A stretch of 8,514 bases of DNA, taken from NCBI GenBank assembly GCA_017652545.1, contig JAGCAV010000520.1, forward strand, positions 1 through 8,514. Direction: 5' to 3'. Within the stretch, counting starts at the first letter, position 1, and every line of letters starts with the position of its first letter. The notes under the pieces are model-generated. The model searched no databases. It was not told the DNA's origin and was given only the letters and a program-made list of their open reading frames with translations. The translations under genes and the position numbers were made by a program. Below, in pieces: positions 1 to 6,518 of the stretch. This DNA is from Lachnospiraceae bacterium. GTDB taxonomy: Bacteria; Bacillota_A; Clostridia; Lachnospirales; Lachnospiraceae.

Positions 1-68
1 ACAGGTATTACGATACATATCTGGAATTATATGAGAACCTGAAAGAAATCATGCATAAGGAGAGTTGA
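1..68 (+). CDS. C-terminal end of a probable FGGY-family sugar kinase (partial)
   Basis: An open frame enters from the left edge (first full codon at 3) and stops at TGA 66-68, giving the 21-residue tail RYYDTYLELYENLKEIMHKES. The spacing of aromatic residues followed by a short helix ending in LK resembles the extreme C-terminus of FGGY carbohydrate kinases such as xylulokinase, where a Y-x-x-LY-x-x-LK pattern is common. A kinase also fits the sugar operon downstream: it would phosphorylate the imported sugar or the ketose made by the dehydrogenase. The gene reads in the same direction as the next one, 86 bases away. Its stop codon lies inside the intergenic repeat that starts at 59, so the last residues may derive from that repeat. 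Only the tail is visible, so the family assignment is tentative; that it is a coding end is more certain. Confidence 0.5.
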   Translation, partial: RYYDTYLELYENLKEIMHKES

Positions 69-139
69 GAGTGGAGAGTTGAGAGTGATCAATAAAAACG
101 AAAGGAACTCCACTCTTCAAACTACACACTCCACACTTA
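59..139. repeat. Intergenic GAGAGTT-type repeat with degenerate inverted arm
   Basis: The 14-mer GGAGAGTTGAGAGT occurs twice in perfect tandem at 59-72 and 73-86. After a spacer (88-110), a pyrimidine-rich arm at 111-138 is a degenerate inverse of the left arm. The perfect part of the pairing is AGAGTG 82-87 with CACTCT 111-116; beyond that, pairing is broken by mismatches and bulges. The strongly strand-biased purine arm followed by a pyrimidine arm is the form of dispersed hairpin-like intergenic elements I recall from gut Firmicutes, but no second copy is in the window and this was not searched. It fills nearly all the space between the kinase stop and the ribosome binding site of the dehydrogenase. 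It could act as an mRNA hairpin between the two cistrons. Confidence 0.6.
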
Positions 140-154
140 TTAGGAAGGGAGCAG

Positions 155-1219
155 ATGATGGATAAAACAATGAAAGCAGGCGTGGTACACGCTAAAAATG
201 ACATCCGCTGGGAAGATGTTCCGATGCCCGAAGTGAAACCGGGTTCGGTCTGCGTGAAGGTCAAATATACGGGAATCTGCGGCTCCGATGTGCCGCGTGT
301 AAACGGGGACGCGTGCCATTTCTATCCGAACATCCTGGGACATGAGTTTTCGGGAACGGTGGTTGAGATTGCCGATGACGTAAAGAGCCTCAAAAAGGGC
401 GACAGGGTCGCCGGGATCCCGCTTGTTCCCTGCATGAAGTGTGAGGACTGCCAGAAAGGCAATTACTCGCTCTGCAAACATTACAGCTTTATCGGCTCCC
501 GCCAGCAGGGGAGCTTTGCGGAATATGTGGTGGTTCCGCAGGAGAATGTGGTGCCCTTTGCCGACAGTGTCAGTTTCGAGCAGGGCGCTTCGTTTGAGCC
601 GGCTACGGTGGCGCTCCACGGTCTCGAGAGGACCGGCTATCAGGGAGGCCACACGGTGGCGATCCTCGGCGGCGGCACCATCGGCATGATGACCATGCAG
701 TGGGCCAAAATCTTCGGCGCCTCAAAAGTGGTCGTGTTTGATATTGTCAGGGAAAGACTGGATCTGGCCGTCAGGCTGGGAGCGGACGCCGGGGTGAATA
801 CCCTGGACGAGGATTTCCTGCAGCAGGTGAGTGACCTGACACAGGGACGCGGGTTTGACTATGTCTATGAAACAGCAGGCAATACCATCACCATGAAGCT
901 GGCCTTTAAACTGGCTGCCAACAAGGCAGGCGTCTGCTTTATCGGGACGCCGACCAGAGAGCTTTCCTTCAGCGTGGACGAATGGGAGCAGATGAACCGC
1001 AAGGAGTTTACCCTGACGGGTTCCTGGATGAGCTATTCGGCTCCGTATCCCGGACATGAGTGGAAGCTGACTGCTCACTATTTCGGCACAGGGCAGCTTA
1101 AGTTTGATGATTCCTTTATCTATAAAAAGGTTCCGCTTTCAAAGATCGCGGAGGCATTTGAGTGGTATAAGACACCGGGGACAGTAAAAGGGAAGATCCT
1201 GGTTGATTCAGAAGTATAA
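155..1219 (+). CDS. Zinc-dependent medium-chain dehydrogenase, GatD-like (polyol or polyol-phosphate dehydrogenase)
   Basis: Predicted cytosolic NAD(P)-dependent oxidoreductase of 354 residues, the usual length for this family. The GroES-like N-terminal domain has catalytic zinc ligands Cys42 (GICGSD), His63-Glu64 (LGHEFSG) and probably Glu148 (FEP). The structural zinc lobe has Cys93, Cys96, Cys99 and Cys107. The Rossmann motif GGGTIG is at 172-177, with Asp196 ending the second strand; an acidic residue there usually favours NAD over NADP. Blocks such as GSDVPR, FYPNILGHEFSG, FIGSR with GSFAEYVVV, and GSWMSYSAPYPGHEW (289-303) closely follow E. coli galactitol-1-phosphate 5-dehydrogenase as I remember it. 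Unlike GatD, there is no PTS here but an ABC importer, so the substrate may be a free polyol or a kinase product; L-iditol, sorbitol or threonine-type dehydrogenase activities are alternatives. A purine-rich ribosome binding site at 142-151 serves ATG 155 or the adjacent ATG 158. The family start aligns near the Met at 170, which has no such site. The repressor gene follows after 59 bases. Confidence 0.88.
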   Translation: MMDKTMKAGVVHAKNDIRWEDVPMPEVKPGSVCVKVKYTGICGSDVPRVNGDACHFYPNILGHEFSGTVVEIADDVKSLKKGDRVAGIPLVPCMKCEDCQKGNYSLCKHYSFIGSRQQGSFAEYVVVPQENVVPFADSVSFEQGASFEPATVALHGLERTGYQGGHTVAILGGGTIGMMTMQWAKIFGASKVVVFDIVRERLDLAVRLGADAGVNTLDEDFLQQVSDLTQGRGFDYVYETAGNTITMKLAFKLAANKAGVCFIGTPTRELSFSVDEWEQMNRKEFTLTGSWMSYSAPYPGHEWKLTAHYFGTGQLKFDDSFIYKKVPLSKIAEAFEWYKTPGTVKGKILVDSEV

Positions 1220-1278
1220 GACGTGATCACGGATGAACATACGCAGGAAGAACCAGACATCTGAGAACGGAGGCGGCT

Positions 1279-2292
1279 ATGGCATCCACAATAAAAGATA
1301 TAAGAAATGAAACGGGGCTGGCGCTCTCGACGATCTCCAAATATCTGAACGGCGGGAATGTCCGGGAGGAGAATGCGGTCAAGATCGATGAGGCCGTAAA
1401 GAAACTCGACTATCATCCGAACGAGCTGGCCAGGGCCCTGATCACCAAGCAGACCAGGACTGTCAGCTTTGTGGTCAACGATATTACCAGTCAGTTCTGC
1501 GGCACAATGCTCCGGCATGCGGTCGAACAGCTCAGACAGAAGGGATACAGCGCCATCTTCTGCGATTCGGCGCAGGATCCGGCACTGGAAGCTGAAAACA
1601 TCCGTTTCTGCATAGAGAAAAATGTAGACGGCATTCTGCTTATTCCCTGCGGAACGAGCCCGGACGCACTGCAGCCGGCTCACGATGCAGGGGTCCCTGT
1701 GGTCCTGATCGACAGAGAGATCAAAGGGTCGGACTGTGACTGTGTGATCCTGGACAACAGGGAGGCAGCGCACAGGGAAGTTTCCTATCTGATCGAACGC
1801 GGACACAAAAGGATCGGCGCAATCTACTCCATGGAGTATACGGGTCACGAACGGTACCTGGGTTACTGCGAGGCCATGAAGGAAGCCGGCCTGACGGTTC
1901 CGGAAACATATGTCTTTTCGGGCCCGCGTCATTCCACGGAACTCGGATATGAGGGAATCAAATCGCTGATCAGGCTTGAGATCCCGCCTACCGCGGTGTT
2001 CCTGAGCAATTATGAGGTGAATCTCGGCGCGGTCATGGCTCTTAATGAAAAAGGAGTCAATTGTCCGGAACAGATCTCTCTTGTCGGTTTTGATGAGCTG
2101 GTTCTCTCACTGGTCATGAAACCGGAGATGACCGTTATGGCACAGCCGATGGAAGACATGTGTGACGAGGCTGTCCGCCTGCTGATGGAGAGAATTGCCT
2201 CAGCCCCGGATGAAGAAATACCGCCCAGGAGAATCTGCATGCCCGCCCGGCTGAAGGAACGGGGATCCGTTCGAAGCATCGAGGGGGAATAA
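1279..2292 (+). CDS. LacI-family transcriptional repressor
   Basis: A 337-residue DNA-binding regulator with standard LacI/GalR architecture. The helix-turn-helix covers residues 4-24 (TIKDIRNETG, then recognition helix LALSTISKYLN). The hinge helix PNELARAL (47-54) carries the leucine that, in this family, inserts at the central CpG of the operator. The effector-binding core (about 60-330) is a periplasmic-binding-protein-like domain with typical blocks VDGILLIPC, VPVVLIDRE (Asp145), RGHKRIG, RYLGYCEAM (Arg192 region), SLVGFDE and a terminal LKERGS. GGAGG at 1269-1273 sets the start. Its likely targets are the two GAAACGTTTCG sites around the binding-protein promoter near 7540 and 7620, which have the expected palindrome with a CpG centre; this pairing is inferred. 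The ligand is probably a sugar or polyol of the pathway. It sits between the dehydrogenase and reductase genes, so it may be autoregulated with the operon. A global CcpA role is unlikely given the location and the non-cre outer bases of the operators. Confidence 0.93.
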   Translation: MASTIKDIRNETGLALSTISKYLNGGNVREENAVKIDEAVKKLDYHPNELARALITKQTRTVSFVVNDITSQFCGTMLRHAVEQLRQKGYSAIFCDSAQDPALEAENIRFCIEKNVDGILLIPCGTSPDALQPAHDAGVPVVLIDREIKGSDCDCVILDNREAAHREVSYLIERGHKRIGAIYSMEYTGHERYLGYCEAMKEAGLTVPETYVFSGPRHSTELGYEGIKSLIRLEIPPTAVFLSNYEVNLGAVMALNEKGVNCPEQISLVGFDELVLSLVMKPEMTVMAQPMEDMCDEAVRLLMERIASAPDEEIPPRRICMPARLKERGSVRSIEGE

Positions 2293-2307
2293 TAAGTCAA
2301 CGTTGTG

Positions 2308-2332
2308 AAAAAATCATCTCAGATGAGTTTTT
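2308..2332 (+). terminator. Weak terminator-like or operator-like palindrome
   Basis: A6 (2308-2313), TCATCT, C, AGATGA, G, then T5 (2328-2332). As RNA it can form a 5-bp stem (2314-2318 with 2322-2326), a 3-nt loop, an A-G mismatch, and up to five A-U pairs with the U-tract. It lies 15 bases after the repressor stop and before the reductase ribosome binding site, so it could be a weak or partial intrinsic terminator that lowers read-through. The stem is short with few G-C pairs, so efficiency should be low. The 13-base palindrome might instead be a protein-binding site. Confidence 0.35.
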
Positions 2333-2345
2333 ATGATACATGAAG

Positions 2346-2351
2346 AGGAGG
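2346..2351 (+). promoter_or_regulatory. Ribosome binding site fixing the reductase start at 2360
   Basis: A perfect AGGAGG stands 8 bases before ATG 2360. The upstream in-frame ATG at 2333 directly follows a T-tract with no purine-rich stretch before it, and using it would make the AGGAGG part of the coding sequence (residues EEEGE). The start is therefore placed at 2360. Confidence 0.85.
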
Positions 2352-2359
2352 GAGAAATC

Positions 2360-3364
2360 ATGATCGATCCGAAAACAGTGCCGTCATTTACGCTGAATGA
2401 CGGTGATCAGATCCCCTGTCTGGGTATGGGGACCTTCGGCTCAGACAGGGTCAGCGCACAGGACGTGGCAGGCGCTGTTGCCGGCGGACTGCGCGCCGGT
2501 TACAGGCTGTTTGACTGCGCCGCCTGCTATGGCAATGAGGCAGAGATCGGCAGGGAGTTTAAAAAGGCCTTTGACGAGGGCGTGGTGGAGAGAAAGGAAC
2601 TGTTCATCATGTCCAAGGTCTGGAATGACATGCATCGCCGTGTCGCGGAATCCACAAGGAAAACCATAGCGGATCTGCAGTGCGATTACCTGGACATGCT
2701 GTTCATCCACTGGCCGTTCCCGAACTATCACGCGCCGCACTGCGATGTGGATTCCCGCAATCCCGATTCCAAACCGTTCTCGGTGGAGGAGTTTGTGGAT
2801 ACCTACCGGCAGATCGAAGAACTGGTGGACGAGGGGCTTGTGCGTCATATCGGTATCTCGAACCTGACCATCCCGAAACTGGATGCGGTACTGGGCAAAC
2901 TGCGCATCAAACCGGCAGCCTGTGAGTCGGAAATGCATCCCTGCTTCCAGAACGAGGAACTGAAGCAGTACCTTGACAGACAGGATATCCTCAATATCGG
3001 CTATATGCCGCTCGGTTCACCCAGACGTCCGGAGCGTGACATCGAGCCGGGAGACGCGGTGGATATGCAGATGCCTGAGATCCTTGAGATTGCAAAAGCT
3101 CATGGCGTGCATCCTGCCATTATCTGCCTGAAATGGGCCCTGCAGCGCGGTGTTCTGCCGATCCCGTTCTCTGTTCATAACTATGAGGCCAATCTTCAGG
3201 CCACACTGACGGAGAAGCTGACGGATGAGGAGATGGCTTCGATCGCAACGCTCGAGCGGAACAGCCGGCTGGTGAAGGGACATGTGTTCCTGTGGCCCGG
3301 CGCGAAAGACTGGCATGACCTGTGGGATGAGGACGGCGTGATCGTAGACTGTACGGATTGTTAA
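2360..3364 (+). CDS. Aldo/keto reductase with altered cofactor-binding loop
   Basis: A 334-residue cytosolic reductase of the AKR (beta/alpha)8-barrel superfamily, expected to reduce an aldehyde or ketone sugar to an alcohol, or the reverse. The catalytic tetrad is intact: Asp52 and Tyr57 (FDCAACYGNE), Lys86 (MSKVWND), His117 (FIHWPFP). Also present are HIGISNL (163-169), the variant SEMHPCFQNEEL (190-201; commonly Q-x-E-x-HP), and MPLGSPRR (216-223). The cofactor loop normally reads IPKS with an Arg six residues after the Lys; here it is IPFSVHNYE, with Phe270 for Lys and Glu276 for Arg. Those residues contact the 2'-phosphate of NADPH in AKR1 and xylose reductases, so NADH use is plausible. 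The C-terminal tail (about 308-334) is Trp- and Asp-rich and ends CTDC. The next gene starts 10 bases downstream and its ribosome binding site overlaps this stop codon, so the two are probably translationally coupled. The substrate is unknown; pentose, hexose or tetrose sugars are candidates. Confidence 0.9.
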   Translation: MIDPKTVPSFTLNDGDQIPCLGMGTFGSDRVSAQDVAGAVAGGLRAGYRLFDCAACYGNEAEIGREFKKAFDEGVVERKELFIMSKVWNDMHRRVAESTRKTIADLQCDYLDMLFIHWPFPNYHAPHCDVDSRNPDSKPFSVEEFVDTYRQIEELVDEGLVRHIGISNLTIPKLDAVLGKLRIKPAACESEMHPCFQNEELKQYLDRQDILNIGYMPLGSPRRPERDIEPGDAVDMQMPEILEIAKAHGVHPAIICLKWALQRGVLPIPFSVHNYEANLQATLTEKLTDEEMASIATLERNSRLVKGHVFLWPGAKDWHDLWDEDGVIVDCTDC

Positions 3365-3374
3365 GGAAAAAAAC

Positions 3375-3968
3375 ATGTATGAACAAAGTGCCCGCTGGAA
3401 CGAGTATTACCGTGAACTGGAACCGGAAGCGAGGCGGAGGCTCTTTGATGAGCTGACCATGACGCAGCCGGACGACGGTGCCAATGAGTATCGTATGGCC
3501 CTGTTTCAGGCGCGGTATGTAGACGGGAAGACACCCGGAAAGTATGTGGACCGCTTTCTGTTCCAGTGCGTGAATTTCGGACAGGTCTTCAAAAGCGCAC
3601 GCCTGTTCAGGAAAAGCGCCAGGAAGGAGGTCGAAAGGACCCTGGACGGGATGCTTTTTGACGGAGCCGCCGCCCTTGGCGAAGCAGGTGAACGGGCGCT
3701 GTACTGGGAACTGCGGAACGCGGCTGCCAGGTATTTCAGAACCTGCCAGTCACCCGATTACGGCCGTTCCCTGTTCGGACTTCTCAAAAGCGGCGATGTC
3801 AACCGGCAGGAGCGTATGTGCCGGGATGCCCGGGAAATGTCTGTCGACCTGAGCGAAAGACTGGGTATGGAAAAAGAACTTCGTATCTGGAATGAGGCTG
3901 TACGGGACTCGTATTTTGCCTGTGAACCGGGTGCGGAGAGGCTTTGGAACAAAAAGAAAAGCGAGTAA
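3375..3968 (+). CDS. Conserved-looking hypothetical protein, 197 aa, helical and soluble
   Basis: I do not firmly recognise this protein. It may belong to a Lachnospiraceae-associated DUF family (possibly DUF6553, from memory and unchecked). It has no signal peptide and no membrane segment, is rich in Arg, Glu and aromatic residues, and appears mostly alpha-helical. Visible blocks are WNEYYRELEPEARRRLFDE (8-26), an acidic linker, EYRMALFQARY (38-48), a basic segment FKSARLFRKSARKEVER (72-88), and a Lys-rich end. Four cysteines (65, 124, 149, 183) are scattered with no metal-binding spacing. AAGGA at 3363-3367 overlaps the stop of the reductase gene and lies 7 bases before ATG 3375, so it is a true operon member. 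The first permease gene begins within 46 bases. Its place between reductase and importer genes suggests an accessory or regulatory role in the pathway, but the sequence gives no direct function. Confidence 0.75.
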   Translation: MYEQSARWNEYYRELEPEARRRLFDELTMTQPDDGANEYRMALFQARYVDGKTPGKYVDRFLFQCVNFGQVFKSARLFRKSARKEVERTLDGMLFDGAAALGEAGERALYWELRNAAARYFRTCQSPDYGRSLFGLLKSGDVNRQERMCRDAREMSVDLSERLGMEKELRIWNEAVRDSYFACEPGAERLWNKKKSE

Positions 3969-4000
3969 CTGATGGACGGCAGAATGCTTCTGCCAATACT

Positions 4001-4005
4001 GGAGG
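4001..4005 (+). promoter_or_regulatory. Ribosome binding site fixing the first permease start at 4014
   Basis: GGAGG lies 8 bases before ATG 4014. An in-frame ATG at 4008 would be only 2 bases away, too close. The ATG at 3972 follows the previous stop by 3 bases with no ribosome binding site of its own. From 4014 the protein opens MEKIKNIPF and runs directly into the first membrane helix, as expected for the family. Confidence 0.75.
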
Positions 4006-4013
4006 AAATGGTA

Positions 4014-4997
4014 ATGGAGAAAATTAAAAACATTCCCTTTGTGAAGAAGATCGGGTTCAACCGGATCGCCCTGGTCCTGGTCCTGATCCTGATGTACTTC
4101 CTGTTTTCGCTCGGCGCGAAGCGGATGCTCGGCGCCAACGCGATCATGAATGCGCTGAACATGACGGACTACCTCGGCTTCCTGGCCCTGGGCGTTACAT
4201 TCGTCATCGCCACCGGCGGAATTGATTTTTCGATCGGGCCTGTGATGTTCTGTTCCGGCCTGATCGCCGGAAGGCTGATGGTCGTGAACAACTGGCCGGT
4301 GCTGCTGTGCCTGTTTGTCTGCGTCATCATCGGCGCGATGTTCGGAACCTGCGCAGGCTTCCTGGTCGCCTATATGGAACTGCCGTCGTTCATCTCATCC
4401 ATGGCGCTGATGAATGTGGCAAAAGGCGTCGGATCGGTATACACGCATGTGCAGTCCTCCACCTGGCCGCAGAGTACGGAGCCGCGGGGCTGGTACAAAA
4501 ACCTGATCTCCTATCACGGCTTCCCGACAGGGCTGGTGTTCCTGCTGATCGTGGCGGTGATCTGCGCGATCATCCTGAATAATACAAGGATCGGCCGTTA
4601 TATCCTCTGCATCGGCAGCAACCGCGAGGCCGTCCGTCTTTCCGGTGTCAATACCAAAAAGTGGGAGATGCTGGCCTATGTGATCTGCGGTACGCTTGCA
4701 GGCATGGCGGCAATCACCTATGCAGGTGTCAATACATCCTTCCAGCCGGGTCTTGGTGACGAATTCAACAACAATGCCATTGCCAGCTGCGTGATGGGAG
4801 GCACCTCCATGGCAGGCGGTGTGGCTTCCATCAGCGGAAGCATTATCGGCGTGCTGATCATTTCCCTGCTGCGCGTAGGTATCCAGTCCTGGCGCCTGGG
4901 CACAAAGCTCAGTCCCGATTATCAGTACATCATCACCGGTATCATCGTGGCGCTGGCCGTGTACACTGACGTGCGCAGCAGCAAGCGCAGGAAGTAA
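4014..4997 (+). CDS. Ribose-type (CUT2) ABC importer permease, subunit 1
   Basis: A 327-residue inner-membrane permease of the BPD_transp_2 / RbsC family, forming the sugar channel with the second permease (6519-7526). A basic cytoplasmic N-terminus is followed by hydrophobic segments near residues 18-34, 53-68, 74-90, 95-120, 172-188, 218-238, 270-290 and 304-318. Family motifs are TGGIDFSIG (67-75; consensus TGGIDLSVG), ELPSFISSM (122-130), the cytoplasmic coupling segment GRYILCIGSNREAVRLSG (194-211), and the conserved IASCVMGGTSMAGG (256-269). A soluble loop with SSTWPQSTEPRGWYKN (148-163) lies between membrane segments; the second permease has a similar Trp-containing loop. The C-terminus is strongly basic (RSSKRRK). 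The ATPase gene begins 11 bases downstream. The specificity within the family (ribose, xylose, galactofuranose, AI-2, polyols) cannot be read from the permease. Confidence 0.93.
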   Translation: MEKIKNIPFVKKIGFNRIALVLVLILMYFLFSLGAKRMLGANAIMNALNMTDYLGFLALGVTFVIATGGIDFSIGPVMFCSGLIAGRLMVVNNWPVLLCLFVCVIIGAMFGTCAGFLVAYMELPSFISSMALMNVAKGVGSVYTHVQSSTWPQSTEPRGWYKNLISYHGFPTGLVFLLIVAVICAIILNNTRIGRYILCIGSNREAVRLSGVNTKKWEMLAYVICGTLAGMAAITYAGVNTSFQPGLGDEFNNNAIASCVMGGTSMAGGVASISGSIIGVLIISLLRVGIQSWRLGTKLSPDYQYIITGIIVALAVYTDVRSSKRRK

Positions 4998-5008
4998 AGG
5001 GGGGCATT

Positions 5009-6505
5009 ATGGGAGAAGTTATCTTAACAATGAAAGGGATCGACAAATCCTTCCCCGGCGTTCACGCGCTGGATCATGTGGATCTGGAAGTAAGACGGGG
5101 AGAAGTGCATGCGCTGATGGGAGAGAACGGTGCCGGTAAATCCACACTGATGAAGGTGCTGACCGGTATTTACTCCAAGGATTCCGGAACCATCACGTAT
5201 GAAGGAAAGGAAGTCGAGTTTACCAACCCCAGAGAGGCGCAGGCAGCGGGCATCGTTATCGTTCACCAGGAGCTGAACATGATGAAGGACCTGACAGTGG
5301 CGCAGAACATTTTCATCGGCCGTGAGATCATGAGAGGAAAGCTCATCGATGACGGCAGGATGAATGAAGAGGCAAGAAAACTGTTCAAACAGCTCAACAT
5401 TGACATCAATCCCTCTGAGCGGATGGGCAACCTGACCGTCGGCAAGCAGCAGATGTGCGAGATCGCAAAAGCCATCTCCCATGAGGCGAAGGTTATCATC
5501 TTTGACGAGCCGTCCGCAGCTCTGACGGAGTCCGAGATCGAGGAGCTTTTCAAGATCATCCGCGACCTGCGTGAGAAGCAGCTGGGCATCGTGTATATAT
5601 CTCATCGTATGGACGAGATCAAAGTCATTACGGACCGTGTCACGGTCATGCGTGACGGCGGTTATGTGGGCACGCTCATCACCGAGAACTGCACGAAGAA
5701 CGATATCATCAACATGATGGTCGGACGTGTCATCTACGAGGAACCGAAGACCCACAGCATGGTGGCTCCGGATGCGCCGGTGGTGCTGAAGGTAGAACAC
5801 CTGAATGCCGGACGTATGGTGCAGGATGTCAGCTTTGAACTGCATAAAGGAGAGATCCTCGGCTTCTCAGGCCTGATGGGTGCGGGACGTACCGAGACCG
5901 CCAGGGCGCTGTTCGGCGCTGACCCGAAGGAGAGCGGAGACATTTATGTCAACGGGAAAAAGGTTGATATCAAAACGCCGCAGGATGCCGTTAAGCTTGG
6001 AATCGGTTATCTGTCCGAGGACAGGAAGCGTTTCGGAATCGTCGTGGGCAAGAGCATTGCGGAGAATTCTTCCATGGCCTGCCTGGAGGATTTCATGAAC
6101 GGCATCTTCATTGACAAAAAGAAGGAAGCAAAGGAAGCACAGAAGTACGTGGACCGTCTGGCCACCAAGACACCCGGTGTGGATCAGCTGGTCATCAACC
6201 TGTCCGGCGGCAATCAGCAGAAGGTCGTCATTGCCAAGTGGCTGGTCAAAAACTGCGACATCCTCATCTTTGATGAACCGACCAGAGGTATTGACGTCGG
6301 TGCCAAGAGCGAGATCTATCACCTGATGAACGAGCTGGCTGCCGAGGGCAAGTCCATTATCATGATCTCATCCGAGATGACGGAGATCCTGCGTATGAGC
6401 GACCGCATTGTGGTCATGTGCGAGGGCAGGAAGACCGGTGAGATCGACATTGCGGAGGCAACACAGGAGAAGATCATGCATGCCGCGACCTTGAGAAACG
6501 CATAG
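5009..6505 (+). CDS. Double-domain ABC importer ATPase (RbsA/MglA type)
   Basis: A 498-residue fused two-domain ATPase, the normal length for ribose-type importers; it binds the cytoplasmic face of the two permeases and powers uptake. Domain 1: Walker A GENGAGKS (38-45), Q-loop HQE (Gln87), degenerate signature LTVGKQQ (142-148), Walker B IIFDEP (163-168), switch His199 (ISHRMDE). Domain 2: Walker A replaced by GLMGAGRTET (288-297) without the GKS/T, then YLSEDRKRFGI (334-344), an intact LSGGNQQ signature (398-404), Walker B LIFDEPTRG (419-427), and Ser455 where a switch His would be (ISSEM). This asymmetry, with one competent composite site and one degenerate site, is typical of RbsA/MglA/XylG proteins and is not a defect. 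A G-rich ribosome binding site at 4997-5004 precedes ATG 5009. The second permease's ribosome binding site abuts this TAG stop, so expression is probably coupled. Confidence 0.95.
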   Translation: MGEVILTMKGIDKSFPGVHALDHVDLEVRRGEVHALMGENGAGKSTLMKVLTGIYSKDSGTITYEGKEVEFTNPREAQAAGIVIVHQELNMMKDLTVAQNIFIGREIMRGKLIDDGRMNEEARKLFKQLNIDINPSERMGNLTVGKQQMCEIAKAISHEAKVIIFDEPSAALTESEIEELFKIIRDLREKQLGIVYISHRMDEIKVITDRVTVMRDGGYVGTLITENCTKNDIINMMVGRVIYEEPKTHSMVAPDAPVVLKVEHLNAGRMVQDVSFELHKGEILGFSGLMGAGRTETARALFGADPKESGDIYVNGKKVDIKTPQDAVKLGIGYLSEDRKRFGIVVGKSIAENSSMACLEDFMNGIFIDKKKEAKEAQKYVDRLATKTPGVDQLVINLSGGNQQKVVIAKWLVKNCDILIFDEPTRGIDVGAKSEIYHLMNELAAEGKSIIMISSEMTEILRMSDRIVVMCEGRKTGEIDIAEATQEKIMHAATLRNA

Positions 6506-6518
6506 GAGGGAGAAGAAG

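Noticed and set aside
65..94. Promoter within the repeat (TTGAGA as -35)
   Set aside because: No acceptable -10 box is found 16-18 bases downstream; the TTGAGA copies are part of the repeat unit.
140..652. Long open frame on the opposite strand (170 codons), and similar antisense frames across the window
   Set aside because: They overlap strongly supported genes, lack family motifs and ribosome binding sites, and follow from the G/C-rich third positions of the true genes.
1222..1231. Perfect 10-bp palindrome CGTGATCACG between the dehydrogenase and repressor genes
   Set aside because: About eight such palindromes are expected by chance in a window of this size, it does not match the operators near 7540 and 7620, and no promoter boxes accompany it. 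Its position before the repressor gene keeps it worth remembering, but it does not support a call.
2303..2337. Promoter before the reductase (TTGTGA and TATGAT)
   Set aside because: The boxes are 23 bases apart, and a start after TATGAT would leave almost no leader before the ribosome binding site.
2333..2359. Upstream start for the reductase adding nine residues (MIHEEEGEI)
   Set aside because: There is no ribosome binding site before 2333, and the added residues are simply the translated AGGAGG region of the true start.
3972..4013. Upstream start for the first permease
   Set aside because: It has no ribosome binding site, and the extra 14 residues are translated from the region carrying the GGAGG for ATG 4014.
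5872..5905. Missing Walker A lysine in the second ATPase domain as a possible defect
   Set aside because: GAGRTE in place of a GKS/T Walker A is normal for the second domain of RbsA/MglA-type ATPases.
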